Part shown: positions 34,119 to 45,343 of the stretch, piece by piece
Layout: the number at the start of each line of letters is the position of its first letter
Position numbering within the stretch: position 1 is the first letter of the stretch
Assembly (NCBI GenBank): GCA_003586115.2
Contig: QVOM02000029.1
Location: forward strand, 28,982,512 to 29,046,511
Origin: Salvator merianae
Taxonomy: Eukaryota > Chordata > Lepidosauria > Squamata > Teiidae
DNA length: 64,000 bases
Direction: 5' to 3'
Made by a program: the position numbers and the translations under genes
Notes under the pieces: generated by a model
Told to the model about the DNA's origin: nothing
The model's database searches: none
The model's input: the letters and a program-made list of their open reading frames with translations, nothing else

Positions 34119-35375
34119 TGCAAAACTGTGGATTCAGCAGCTGATCACACAGAGAAGGGAATCTTTCACAATGGATAGGGATACCATACCTACAGGATAA
34201 TTGGGAATTCTGACCCTCCATTCAGACTAAACAGCAATTGTGTAGATTAAAAAGGCCAAAAGAAAGATAAGTTGTCTAGATTTGCTGCCCTTCATTTTTG
34301 TTTCATAGAACCATAACCTTTGCAAAATTTGGCTGCATCTTCTAGAAGTGCTATTTGCATGCAGGTACATATTCAGGGCAGGAAACAATTATTGATTAAG
34401 TAATAGGTTCCAAACCTGAATTCTGAGAATAGTTTATAGCATATCCTGGGTAAGCAAATGTGTATGAACAAAACAGTCACTTTTTCTGCAAGGTAAGGTG
34501 GAAAAACAATGCCAACACTGCTGAAAAATCACCTGATAGGTGGCAACAGGGCATGGAACTGACAGGTGTTATTGAGATGGAAGTTCAGTGACCAAAACCT
34601 GACTGTAAAATTCTACCTCGATATAAGACCCATTCTTCACCCAAAAAAGAACAGTACAGTAAGTAAACACAACTATCTATGCAATACAGAATAGGGACTT
34701 TTTTCTCACAACTGAGCCTAAAACTCCAAAGAGAAAGCACAGATTGGCCAGCTACAAATTCCTCCAGCCGCTTTGAGTAAGAATAACTTAACAAGCCAAT
34801 TTAGGAAGGAATTTCATGTTTTTACTCTTTCATATAAGAGTTTTGTTCCACTTTATCCTTTTTGCTTTGAGAAACAAGTTCTGAACATTTGCCTTATTTT
34901 AATACTATCCTTTATACCTTAAATGCTTCTGTGGCAACTTCTGCATAGCCCCTAGGGACTGTGCTAATTGCTTCTAAAGACTGTGGCATCCTCTTGCCAG
35001 AACACTGACCACATGACATCAATGGCTGGCCCGCTCCTTGGCAAAAAAATGGTGCCAGGATCACACTAACGGAGCAATGTTTTTAAAGAGGTCTCCCAAG
35101 CATTCCTCACAGTAGGCTGGTCCATCTCTCTGGTTTGTGGATTCATGGAAAATTTTAGTACATCACAATAATCCACCTAGCCTATAGCTTTGGAAGTCAG
35201 GACCACCAGAATAATTGACGTGGCCTATAGCTTTGGAGGTCAGGAACCCCTGGTGCACACTACCATCCATCATTTCGGTCTTTGCTTGGATCAAGTGACT
35301 GGCCTCTGCATCACACATCAAGGTTCATGGTGTGAGAGCAGTGTGCTATTCTTAAGATAATGCCAGAATAAAACC

Positions 35376-35407
<32 letters not shown>

Positions 35408-36408
35408 TGAAGAAAGAAACACTGCAAAGGAGCCATATTTTGCATACCAGAAAGGAGGGGCTGTGAAAGCTTGCTTAAAATTTGAGCAGTACAAGTTAAT
35501 TGCCAAATGAGAGTTTTCTTGTGGGTTTTTTTTTACCTCCTGAAGCTTCCTAGTTTGGAAAGCGTCCATCTCAAAATTCAGCACTAACCTAGTCACACAT
35601 ATCTGAAAGAAAAAGAAGTGTTTTGTGGCCAACTCACAGAGAATCAACTCTTCTCTTCCTTCTTCTAAACTAATGTAAAAATCAAACTTCCTATTAAGAA
35701 TAATCACAAATAGGAAAAAGACTGTGGGAGCCATAATACTCTTGAGATAGAACACACCTCTCCTGCCAGAGGTAAAATGCCTTGCCAGCTCAATTTTTGT
35801 CAGGGGAGTCTCTCGAGGGGTGCGATCAGACAGGGCTTTTTTCAGTTATCCGTTTTAGAAAACGTGTCTCTTCTGTAAGCACACAAAAAACAGGCATTCA
35901 AACAGTAAAACAAACAATCCTTCCTCATGTTTCTACATGTTGCTCTTTCTTCACCTCAAAGTCTGGCAATGCCTTTCTGACAAGTGCTCGCCACTGACTG
36001 GCCAGCTACCTGCCCAGCTTTTTGGAGCCTGATTAGTCACTGGCCAGCAGCATTTGTTCTTATGCTCTGAATGGCTAGATTTCCTTCCTCTGTCATTATG
36101 AATCCTCCCCAACCAAGGTTAATGAAAGAAAAAGTCACTCTCGGTGTTACCATCTCCTGTATGAGGAAGGAACATTCATTCCCAGGCTTCAGGAAGGGGC
36201 AAGGGTTTTATGTCTGCCCTTACACCCTCAAATTCATCTAGACGGCATCCACTGAGTGATGTCTGGTCACTCAAAAATACATGTCTATGCCTGTGCATGG
36301 CCTTTGTGCACAGGCACAGTGGTCCCTTGAGCCAGCAGTGGCCAATTCACTTTGTTGTGAGGCCTTGTCTGTAATACAATGTAGCAACTTCCAAGTCAAT
36401 CCTCATGC
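34119..36408. other. Unassigned 2.3-kb stretch
   Basis: A GT microsatellite lies at 35375-35401. A 145-codon minus frame at 35755-35318 spans it and has no recognised domain. Near 35190-35240 the phrase CCTATAGCTTTGGAGGTCAGGA occurs twice in diverged form. No gene identified. Confidence 0.4.
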
Positions 36409-36540
36409 GATTTATTTATTTATTTATTTATTCATTTACACTTTTTCCTGCCCTATACCCAAAGGTCTCAAGGAGGGTTACAATATTAGAGCACTGCTGC
36501 CTCCCCCAGAATCCTTGACAGGGAGAGAAGTGGAGACATA
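36409..36540 (-). mobile_element. L2-type LINE 3' tail
   Basis: TTTA units followed by CCTGCCCTATACCCAAAGG are the inverted L2-type 3' terminus. The coding part is absent. Confidence 0.65.
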
Positions 36541-36591
36541 GGAGCCTATCAAAGGTGCCTGGAGCTACAACAGGGATGCATTATTTTATTA

Positions 36592-37251
36592 GGGTGTGTT
36601 CAGACTAGAAATTTTTAAAACCACCTGAATAAAAGGAGCAAATAATTCCTGGGCACACAGAAAAAGCCTTCCAAACACAGTTACCTGTTGATCTGATTCA
36701 ACACTCACCCCTACAGCTTCAACGGACAAGGTACCAAGCCTTCAAAGAGTGCTGCTCACTGATTGGCCACTGGGTATGAAATCCCCACCTCTCTGCTGAA
36801 GCAGTTTCCAACTCCTTAACTGCCAGGGTTTTTGTGTTTGCAAAATAAACTTCTTAAACTCAAGTCTCTCTCTCTCTCCCCACTCCTTGTTATTATACAA
36901 AGTCTAATATGCTTTTTAAGTATAGAAGGCACGATAGAAGGGGTTTTTTAGTTGCACCATCCACTTCCTTTGATCTTCAAAAGTTGTCAGTGCCGGCAAG
37001 AGCTCACTGGTGCCCCTCCCCCCTTTCTGATTGTCCCATGGGTTCTTGTAAGGCTGTGATTGGAGGAGGCGCTCCTTGCTCAGTCCTAAGACAACCTGAG
37101 AGCTCTTTTCTCCCAGCTGTTGAAGGGGCGAATATTTACAGGCTTGGAGGTGCTTGGAGGCAGGGTAAGGTGAATTTTCTTATTTCCTGTGTGCCCCCCC
37201 CCAGTCAAATTTGCCCAGAAGGTGACTGGAACACCTAGTCTGAACAAACTC
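36592..37251. mobile_element. Family C DNA element
   Basis: GGGTGTGTTCAGACTAG at the left pairs with CTAGTCTGAACAAACTC at the right. The body contains GCTCACTGATTGGCCACTGG, AACTCCTTAACTGCCAGGG and a CT-rich tract at 36862-36880, all of which recur, mostly inverted, in the composite at 38714-41052. Flanks TTA and TGA do not match. Confidence 0.75.
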
Positions 37252-38713
37252 TGAATCACCTTGTTTCAAGTGCAGTAAGATAATTGACCTTGCAGACTTG
37301 GATGAGAACTGGGCCTAGTGTTTCAAAATGTACATTTCACTAAGGTATAGGCAAGGAGGAATGGTGGTTCTGTTTGAAAACATCAGGCTTAATCTGTGCT
37401 GGGCTAAACTAATCAGCTCAGATTCACCCCTCCCCTATTTTTGAGTGTTGAATAATTAATTGGAGGAAAGTTGAAATTAAGGGTGTATCTTTAGAACAAA
37501 GGTAGCTGCAGGGTATTTCTTTTAACAGAAAAATGAGGGCAGCTATATCCACTTCCCAAGAATATGCTGTCATTTCAATGTGGCAATATATTAAAGAAAT
37601 GCTGCTGGGTCGCTGAGGTCAGCCAAGCTGCTGCCTTGTAAAAAACAAGAAAAACGCTTAAAAAAAAAAAATAAAACAAAAAGCAAAGCCACTCCCTTAA
37701 ATGCCAGTTATGCTTCATAAGGACACTTTCCCAACATGCACTGGACTAAATGTCTTGCCAAGATATGCATCATTGCTGGACTTGGGCATTCTTCCTCTCA
37801 GAAAGATCTGACAATTTTTCAGCAATCATGGGGTGATTTTTAAAAAAGAAACAAAAACTTGGATCACATCAGGCAGTCCTGATTTAATCAGCTCCTGACA
37901 AATATCCCTTGTCAGTCTGCTCATTTACCTGATTTACAATACCAGTTGGTACCATGCAATTTTTTTTTTAACGTTCCTATTTTAAGCAACCAGATGGGGA
38001 AAGAAATATGTTATTAAAGGCTGAATTGTCTTGTGGACTGGCTGCTGCTGTGTGAACTGTGAAGTTAGGGGCAAAAACTTAATTACATTTCCTAGCCTTG
38101 GGCAAACAGTCTGACTGGTGTGGGTTACAGAACTCATAGCCCAAAAATAATATACGAAGAAGATTTCATCAGCTGTGATCCTAGCAAGCATCTCACCGTT
38201 TGAAAAGGAATTAGAACCTGTAAAGGATTAACAGAGAAAGGTGAGAAAGAATGTGTGCTTGGGTGCATTTATGTTCATGTATATTACATATTCATTTGAC
38301 TGAATTGTGATAAATCCCACAATGTTGTTTCCAAAGCTGAACATTTATAGAGTTATGGAAACTCTTCTTACCCCATCAGTTTCACACGTTAATATAATGT
38401 ATATAGCATTTAGGTCATTAGAGTCACTGCACAGTCGACACAAGAACTGTATTTGACACAGAAACATTGTGTCATGGCAAGTAATTTCATGGAAAATGTG
38501 AATAATGTTGACTTTAAGTAACCACGTGTACATCAAATTCATCAGTAGATTGATCAAGATTTGAGGTGATTTCAATAAAGCTTTCATACAGTTTGTTTTT
38601 AGCAATATAAGCAGTAATATCCATCTACCAGCATTCAGGCTGCAAAAATGAAGGTAGCTTGCGGTGACATCAGGAATATAGTTCTTTCAGATACATCTGA
38701 TGAAGTAGGCTTA
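37252..38713. other. Unassigned 1.5-kb stretch
   Basis: No gene or defined repeat recognised. Short A-runs lie near 37660. Confidence 0.45.
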
Positions 38714-38936
38714 GGGTATGTTCAGACAGCCTATTTTAGTCACCTTACAAGCGCATCTAAGCCAAGGAGCCCATAAAAGCCTCACCTGGAAGTCGCCCTT
38801 GCACCTCTCTGCAGCTGCCTGGGTTGACTCCTCCATATTTGGCTTTTCAGTGTTTTCAGGTCGCTTTGTGGAGCACCTCAACCAATCAGAGCCTTGCACA
38901 GGAAGGGAGGGGCGCAAGCGAGCTCTTGGCAGTGCA

Positions 38937-39061
38937 GGGAAACTTTTCAAACTCCCTGCCTTCTGTACATAAAAAAAGACTTTAGTAGCGAGAGTGCCTC
39001 ACTACTAAAGTCCAGTGTGCTTTTTTTAATTACAGAAGGCAGGGAGTTTGAAAAGTTTCCC
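38937..39061. repeat. Long imperfect hairpin
   Basis: The arm at 38937-38988 pairs with 39002-39061. Shared words are GGGAAACTTTTCAAACTCCC, TGCCTTCTGTA and GACTTTAGTAG, and the loop is 13 bases. The right arm has an extra TGTGC segment. It forms part of family C. Confidence 0.85.
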
Positions 39062-39485
39062 CACACCAGCAAATTTCTCCCTCCACTCTTCTCCCCTGTA
39101 ACGCAGATACTTGTAGCCATGCCATACAGAAACTGGAGCGCATAACTATGTGCAGATTGGCATGGATCCTATGAAATATAACTATAAGGGTTTCAAATAC
39201 AGAGAATCTGACCAGAATCCCTGGACTCTGTAGAAACTGATTTTCTCTGCTTATCTCTTGAATAAGTTAACCTGGCGGCTCAGAGAAGCTCAGGAAATTA
39301 TGCATTAATGGTTAACAGAAGATTGAGCAACTATTTGGCCATCAAAACTACTCCATTGTTCAAACTTACACCTTGAGAACTTCTCTTTAAGAATGCAAAT
39401 AGCAACATTTAAGTTCATCAACCAGTGTAGTCGTCTGTTTATCTGTCTACATGACAAGGCACACATCTTTGCTCAGCTCTAGGAA

Positions 39486-39950
39486 GTTCCCTCCTTTTTC
39501 TACTTGGGAAAAAGAATATAAAAAGTTCAGCTTTTTACTATTAGGAAGTTAGGAGAAGTTAGCAGGAGTTAGCAGGAGTGAGAAGAAGAGCAGGAGAAGA
39601 GACATTATGGAGCAGAGGAAGAAGAGAACATCTCAGCGCCATTTTTACCTTCGCTAAGAGCTGATTTTTACCTCCCTCCTGAAATGGGAGAGAACAGATT
39701 TTTCCAAGGAGCTGCCTGATTCACTGCTTGCAGTTTCCTTTATTTTCCTTTTTGCCATAATGAAGTTTTATCTGGAGAAGACTACAGATGGGTGAGATGT
39801 ATCCCTCTAATGCTAGGAATTTCTCTAGTTTCCGTTGCTAGCTTCTTCCAGACTCTCTCTCTCTTTCTCCCCCCCCCCCCGCCTTCTACCTCTTTTACAC
39901 ACACTAAATAGGTCTCCTTACTTAGTTTGGAGCCAAGCCTTTTTCTTTTT
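39486..39950. repeat. Tandem duplicate, copy 1
   Basis: From CCTCCTTTTTCTACTTGGG to AGCCAAGCCTTTTTC this matches 39972-40352. Copy 1 carries extra GTTAGCAGGA-type units (about 39548-39600) and a longer tract after the poly-C. Confidence 0.9.
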
Positions 39951-39971
39951 NNNNNNNNNNNNNNNNNNNNN
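39951..39971. other. Assembly gap, 21 N
   Basis: The gap lies exactly between two near-identical copies. Confidence 1.
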
Positions 39972-40352
39972 CTCCTTTTTCTACTTGGGAAAAAGAATAT
40001 AAAAAGTTCAGGTTTTTGCTATTAGGAAGGGAGCAGAGGAAGAAGAGAACATCTCAGCGCCATTTTTACCTTCGCTAAGAGCTGATTTTTACTTCCCTCC
40101 CGAAATGGGAGAGAACAGATTTTTCCAAGGAGCTGTCTGATTCACTTCTTGCAGTTTCCTTTATTTTCCTTTTTGCCTTAATGAAGTTTTCTCTGGAGAA
40201 GACTACAGATGGGTGAGATTTATCTAGGAACCTCTCTAGTTTCCATTGCTAGCTTCTCCCAGACTCCCTCTCTCTCTCTTTCTCCCCCCCCCCCTTGTAA
40301 ACTCACTAACTAGGTTTCCTTACTTAGTTTGGAGCCAAACCTTTTTCTTTTT
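39972..40352. repeat. Tandem duplicate, copy 2
   Basis: Repeats copy 1 with scattered substitutions and small deletions. Both have CATCTCAGCGCCATTTTTAC and GAGAGAACAGATTTTTCC. Confidence 0.9.
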
Positions 40353-41053
40353 CTTTCCAAATGCCAAACTACCTATCCTATCTATGAAACTGGCTGATTC
40401 TAACAAAGTACATTGTTTATTGCTCTTTCTTTGGATTTCAATCTTTTTGCTGGGTCATAATAAAGATGCACCATTCTTTTCAAGAACTACCTCCCCTTTA
40501 TTTGCATTTTCTATGTCAATTTAGCGTTATTAAAACCAGAACCAAGAGATCAATCCCTACAAAGGTCTAATATCTGGGCAGAAGCTAATTTCCCCAAAAT
40601 ATCTTCCCAGAGCTCGGCCTTTAACACCCCACACCAGCAAATGTCTCTCTCCCCTCAATAAAAAGCTTCAGTTCAAATGAGGCATCCACTTCCTGCCTGT
40701 CTGCAGAAGCAGTTTCCATTCTTAACTGCCAGGGTTTTTATCTTTCCAAAAGAAAAATCTCTCTCTCTCTTTCGCTCTGCCCTCTGCTCCGATTCACCGA
40801 AGCATTGGTGAATTGGAGAATAAGGGAGACGAGAAAAATCCTGGCAGTTAAGGAGTTAACGACTTGGGAACTGCTTTAGCAGAGAGGCGGGGAGTGGCCA
40901 ATCAGTGAGCAGCACCCTTTGCAGGCTGTAGGTCAGATTGCTGAATCGCCTCATCGGGTAAGTGTGTGTGGAAAGCTTTTTTCCTGTGCGCCCAGGAATT
41001 ATTTGCTCCTTTTATGCAGGCAATTTTAAAAATCGCTAGTCTACACACACCCT

Positions 41054-41160
41054 GAGTCTATGAAAGCTCATGTTGCTAGCTTCTTTCTCTTTGTTAGTCT
41101 CTAAGGTGCTACTAGATTTCTTTGCTATACTGATCCATACTAATATGGCTATGTCTTTGA
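41054..41160 (-). repeat. Dispersed retroelement 3'-end-like repeat
   Basis: On the minus strand it contains TAGTAGCACCTTAGAGACTAAC and ATGAGCTTTCATAGACTC, shared with 60951-61085. This core recurs in many reptile repeats that I remember, including turtle SINEs, but I do not assign the parent element. Confidence 0.6.
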
Positions 41161-41360
41161 ATAGTTCTTTCGTGTAAAGGAACTGCAATCTCAAGTTGGA
41201 TCCTAAACAAAAATTATAGACTAGGTCAGAGGTGCATTCATAGATACTGCTTCATGTTAAATGCATTGTTCCCCTTTTAAAGACCCTCTTTTGCCCTGGC
41301 TACTAGCTGGGGTTTGTAGGAAAAGCCAAAGTGATCAAAATATGCAAGCATAGCGTCTCA

Positions 41361-41842
41361 GGTCCTTTCTGCACTTACCTCTTCAAGGACCGAACCAGTG
41401 GGTTTGGAACAGCCAGGCCCACTGGTTCAGACCACAGAAAGGTGTGGTCTGGAACAGCGCTGGTCCAGACCACCCTCCTCCCTGGCCCCAAAGTGTACGC
41501 AAGCTTCAGGACCAGGCTTCAAGTGCTCCAAGGACTAGGAATAAAAGTTCCTACCCTTGAAGCCTCTGGGGAATGCATTTCGATGGCACGCTTTGGCGCA
41601 TCATTGAAATGCATCCTCCACTAGTGTCAAAGACAGGAGGCATGACTTCTGCACGCCTCTTGTGTTCTTGAGCAGGACCACTGATCTACCTCCCTGTTCT
41701 GGGTCATGCTTCATCTAATATAGACAGAGTGTACTAAAAGGGATGGGACTTCATAGATTTGTACTAATGTGCAGATTAATGAGAGCCAGAAGCCAACTAC
41801 TGAGGCTCCTGATCAGGATTAAAGGTAAGTGCAGAAAGGGCC
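41361..41842. mobile_element. Family E MITE with TCA target duplication
   Basis: GGTCCTTTCTGCACTTACC at the left pairs with GGTAAGTGCAGAAAGGGCC at the right (18 of 19). TCA flanks both ends (41358-41360, 41843-41845). The first 100 bases hold local inverted words (GGTTTGGAACAGCC, GGTCTGGAACAGCG, CTGGTTCAGACC). There is no coding capacity; the 97-codon frame is incidental. Confidence 0.85.
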
Positions 41843-42335
41843 TCAGACTTCTTTACATCTATTATAAACCTGGAAATAAAACAGGAAATATATGCAGTAT
41901 TCAAAATCCCTCTGGAATGGAGCTTCTCCAGTTCGTGGCATACATCACACTAATAAAGATCAAGGGCCATGTTCTTCAGGATGCCCTGTGCCCCAACATT
42001 GCATCTATAAGAAAGGGGTTTAGTCATAGCTAACACGAGAAACAAAAACTGCAGTGGAAGATGGCTTAGGAACAACATCTTATAGACAACAGAAAGCAGA
42101 ATTGTGAGTCCTGTGCCAGTTGTTAGGCATGGTGATCCTAGAAAGGATAGGAACCATGGCAGTGACTGCAGGGGTGAGACCTGCAAGGTCCTGCAGTTGA
42201 GCCATAATGTTGCTGTGGGTGGAATTTCTGTTCACTGTTATGAAGATTCTGGTGGCACTCACATGGATGGATTGGAAATATAGCTAGCAGTTGAACATTT
42301 TCTGATCCATCACAGTATATTTTACTGGAATGCTT

Positions 42336-42911
42336 GGGCCTTTTCGCACTACGGTGGTGGAACGTTCTTGTCCATTCACTGGAACGGAGCTTTCGCACTG
42401 CCACGGGCGCACGCCTCACCCAATCCGAACCACATCGTACCCGATTCGTACCTCATCCTGGGTAAGGCAAGACAAGTAAAAGCTTGTCTTCATCCCAACC
42501 TGCACGATGGAGTGAAGATCAGGCATGGTGCTTTCGCACTCCCGTCGGAGTTTGAAATGGCGGCCGGGCGTGGCTGGCGCGGCTGCACATGCATGGTCTG
42601 AAGCTTCACACCCCGGTCCGCTGCTCCGTACCCCGATCCGATGCTTCGTGCCCGGGATAGCCCTTTGGGCATGGCAGCCTAGCTGCCATTACAAAGCCAG
42701 CTCCGTAAGGAGCCCTCTGGTTACGAAGCAGAGCTCGATGGTACGGAGTGCGGTACCAAACTAGCGGCTGCCATTTGCACTCTTCCCTCTGCTGGTCGGC
42801 TTTGGGTCCATTCCTCTGGCCGGGAGTGCGAAGGGCAGCCAGCGTTCTCCAACCTCTCCGGTCTGAAGCAACTACTGGGAACGGACTACGGAGCTCAGTG
42901 CGAAAAGCCCC
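42336..42911. mobile_element. Family D GC-rich MITE with CTT target duplication
   Basis: GGGCCTTTTCGCACTACGG and GTGCGAAAAGCCCC are the ends; CTT lies at 42333-42335 and 42912-42914. The order of words matches 31747-32385: GTCCATTCACTGGAACGGAG, CTTTCGCACTGCCACGGGC, TCTGCTGGTCGGCTTTGGG and ACTACTGGGAACGG. It lacks most of the GTGCGAAG array present in the sister copy. Confidence 0.9.
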
Positions 42912-42914
42912 CTT

Positions 42915-43825
42915 GGTTCTCAAATCACTTCCTTGACTTCCCACACATCTACAAAGGGATGAGGAAGTGACTTCCCTCACAGGAGTAATACCAGAGTAAT
43001 TTCCTTGGATTTATCTTTAGGTTGCTTCTGCTAAAGTCTGGTGGCTCTCAGAGGCAAATGGAGGCAGAGGGGTTTGTATGTCTTGGCCCTTGACTGACTA
43101 GAGGCCTACACTGTTGGGCCATGTGAATCCAGCTTATGACTTGCAACCATGATTCTTCTTGAAAGGATTGAAGAATAGTTCTCTGTATAGTGAGAAAAAG
43201 AAAGTATGCAAAGAAAAAGGCAGGAACTTTAGCAACCTGAGACAGTTCAGGGGCATGACAGGAACCAGTGATATGGAAGGACTCCTACCCTCAGCTCCAT
43301 GGTTTATTGACCTGGAGTTCTGAAATGTTAAGGAGGTCCTTCAGCCTCTAAAACTTCTGTGAGAACCAAGGATCATTTTCAGAACCAGCAGTAGAGAATT
43401 TTGGTGACAGGCAGAAAACTCAGAGAAAAGATTTAAGGCCATTTCCAGAAATATATCAGTCATGTATCTGGAGATAAACAAAGATATAACTTATTGATGT
43501 TGAAGACAGTAATACAGGAAAGGGAGACAGACCTGGCAAAGTTGATGTATTTATAACCCTCGATTGTAGTGATAATTTTAAAAGTTTTGTCAGGGGAATT
43601 AAATGCAGATATGGTTTTAAATACTGGAAAGATGGCTTATGAAGAAAAGAACCTTTATAAGGATTGTCATACCCAAAAATGTGAGCCAAAAGGCTATTGT
43701 TCTGAGGCTCTTAGTTTGGGACCAAAGAATATTAGGTTCTAAGCTTTTCCAGTTTTTAATTTCAGTTTTGGAAATTTGTGCCAGGGTGATTAAATGGTAT
43801 AAAGATAGTACTGATAATTAAAGAG
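42915..43825. other. Unassigned sequence
   Basis: Part of 43600-43825 may belong to the CR1 element that follows. No gene recognised. Confidence 0.4.
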
Positions 43826-44236
43826 GACACAGGGATTGCAGAGAGGCTAAATTAATTCTTGCCTCTGTTTTCACAGGGGAGGACAGAGGGCATATGCCTG
43901 CAGCTGAGCCTGTCTTTTCAGGGAGTGAGTCAGAAGAATTAAATTGGATAGAGGTAACCGGGGAGGAGGTCCTTGCGCATCTTGATTAACTAAATGTTAA
44001 CAAATCACCAGGACCAGATGACATTCACCTGAGAGTTCTTAAAGAACTCAAATGTGAAGTTGTGGCTCTTCTAGCTAAAATATATAATATTTTCCTGAGA
44101 GCAGGCTTTGTGTTTAAAGACTGGAAGGTAACACAATCTTCAGAAAAGGGTCTAGGGTGATCAGGGAAATAGATCAGTCAGTTTAATATCATTTCCAGGT
44201 AAAGTGATGGAAACCATCCTTAAGGATAAAATTAGT
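43826..44236 (+). mobile_element. CR1-type LINE fragment, N-terminal reverse transcriptase region
   Basis: Broken frames encode NKSPGPDDIHLRVLKELK at about 44000-44052 and FKDWKVTQ near 44119-44142, followed by the remains of the NYRPVSL / PGKVMETI region at about 44180-44220. The order fits the first blocks of a CR1-clade reverse transcriptase. There is an in-frame stop just before NKSPGP and frame breaks after FKDWK. It ends where the next MITE begins. Confidence 0.75.
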
Positions 44237-44238
44237 AT

Positions 44239-44470
44239 GTTTCTGCACTTACCACAAGTATGGAACAGGAAGGGTTCTGTGGACCTCCCTTCCACACACT
44301 GGTGTGGTTTAAGGGAAGTCCCACCTCCTCCTATTACACTCCATCAGCACAGGATAGAGCATAGACTGGACTAGGGCACCCAAAATGGCATCCTGGTCTG
44401 GTCTACTGGTAGATCTCCATTTTGAGATCTACCGGCATACTAAGGACTGGGGAGACAGGCAGAATACCTC
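44239..44470. mobile_element. Family E-like MITE, partial
   Basis: TTTCTGCACTTACCACAAG matches the family E terminus. The interior shares GGCACCCAAAATGGCATCCT and TTTTGAGATCTACC with the inverted copy at 53913-54137. The right end is unclear. Confidence 0.6.
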
Positions 44471-44483
44471 CCAAGGCCATTAG

Positions 44484-44625
44484 CAAGGAATCAAGACAGG
44501 TGAAGGGTTTGTCTTTGTCTTCTGCTTGAGAATGTCCAGAAGCAATTGGTAGGCCACTGTGTGGGACAGGATGCTGGGCTAGATGGGTTGTGGCCTAATC
44601 CAGCAGGACTCCTCTTATGTTCTTC
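44484..44625 (-). repeat. Dispersed repeat, GGATCAGGCC family
   Basis: Matches 5599-5735 in the same orientation: CTGCTTGAGAATG, CACTGTGTGGGACAGGATGC and CAGCAGGACTCCTCTTATGT. Confidence 0.7.
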
Positions 44626-44815
44626 CTGTAGATGATACTCTATTAGTACATATTTCTGTGAAATATTCTGATTCTATGTTCTAATCAATGACTTTGGGCA
44701 CTGCTGTTTTGTTTCATGAACTTCTTTTGATTGCTGAAATGTTATAGAGCAATGGTTGTACAATAATAAGCCACATTGAGCAAATGTGGAAAAGTAGCAT
44801 ATAAATAAAATTTAC
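44626..44815 (+). mobile_element. LINE 3' tail, CR1 or L2 type
   Basis: AAGCCACATTGAGC followed by GCATATAAATAAAAT is a common LINE 3' ending. It may be the far end of the CR1 element at 43826, split by the two intervening repeats. Confidence 0.45.
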
Positions 44816-45054
44816 ATCCATTTTGCATACAATATTGTCTTTAGCTAAATGATGGGCAGTGAAACTCTGAATGCCTACTTAAAAACATTTGACGGAGAGA
44901 GGTTTTGGGCAGACAACCTGCCATAGTGACTTTCTGCCTCCTCTATCAAGCCCAAGTCACTGCAGAAAAGGCGTCAATATGAAAACTGATCATAAGTTAA
45001 AGATAAGTGAGAAAACATACCAATGCAATATCCAGAAACCAGTCCACAGACTGA

Positions 45055-45317
45055 GGGCCTGTTTGCACTTGCTAGTGTGGGATGGTATAATTATACCATT
45101 CTGTGCAGGAACAGATCCACCAATGCAGCAGTCATTCATACTGCGAGGGCTGGAACAGTCCAGAACTGGGCTTCCAGCACTCCCAGTGTAGATACCGGCC
45201 CACCTGATAATGTCCAGCCACTGCCATGGTGACCAGGGGCACAGCGTGCAACTGTGCAGCCACACCATGACTTCCAGTGTTCACACCCACAAGCATACCC
45301 AAAGTGTGAACTGGCCC
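45055..45317. mobile_element. Family A MITE with TGA target duplication
   Basis: The left end GGGCCTGTTTGCACTTG and the right end GTGTGAACTGGCCC pair. TGA lies at 45052-45054 and 45318-45320. A GGTATAATTATACC palindrome sits near the left end. At 263 bp it is one of the shortest complete copies. Confidence 0.85.
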
Positions 45318-45326
45318 TGATGCATG

Positions 45327-45343
45327 ATCTGAATGGTTTCTCT
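45327..45343. repeat. Target-site duplication of the L1-type insertion, left
   Basis: ATCTGAATGGTTTCTCT matches 46919-46935 at 16 of 17 positions. Confidence 0.9.

Larger units (their letters stand above)
39426..40561 (+). mobile_element. Possible solo LTR, disturbed by duplication and a gap
   Basis: The block starts TGTAG and ends CTACA, a 5-base inverted terminal pair of the TG...CA type. It has a TATA-like ATATAAAAAG (about 39515 and 40002) and an AATAAA at about 40458. No internal retroviral genes, primer binding site or polypurine tract adjoin it, and the flanking bases do not form a clear duplication. It could instead be part of the surrounding DNA element. Confidence 0.35.
38714..41052. 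mobile_element. Family C DNA element, interrupted composite
   Basis: GGGTATGTTCAGACAGCC at the left and CTAGTCTACACACACCC at the right look like the two ends of a family C element. The left part runs to about 39130. The right part, from about 40600, has GGAGTTAACGACTTGGGAAC and GGCCAATCAGTGAGCAGC in inverse orientation to 36592-37251. Between them is the LTR-like block 39426-40561. The single-element reading is an inference. Confidence 0.55.
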
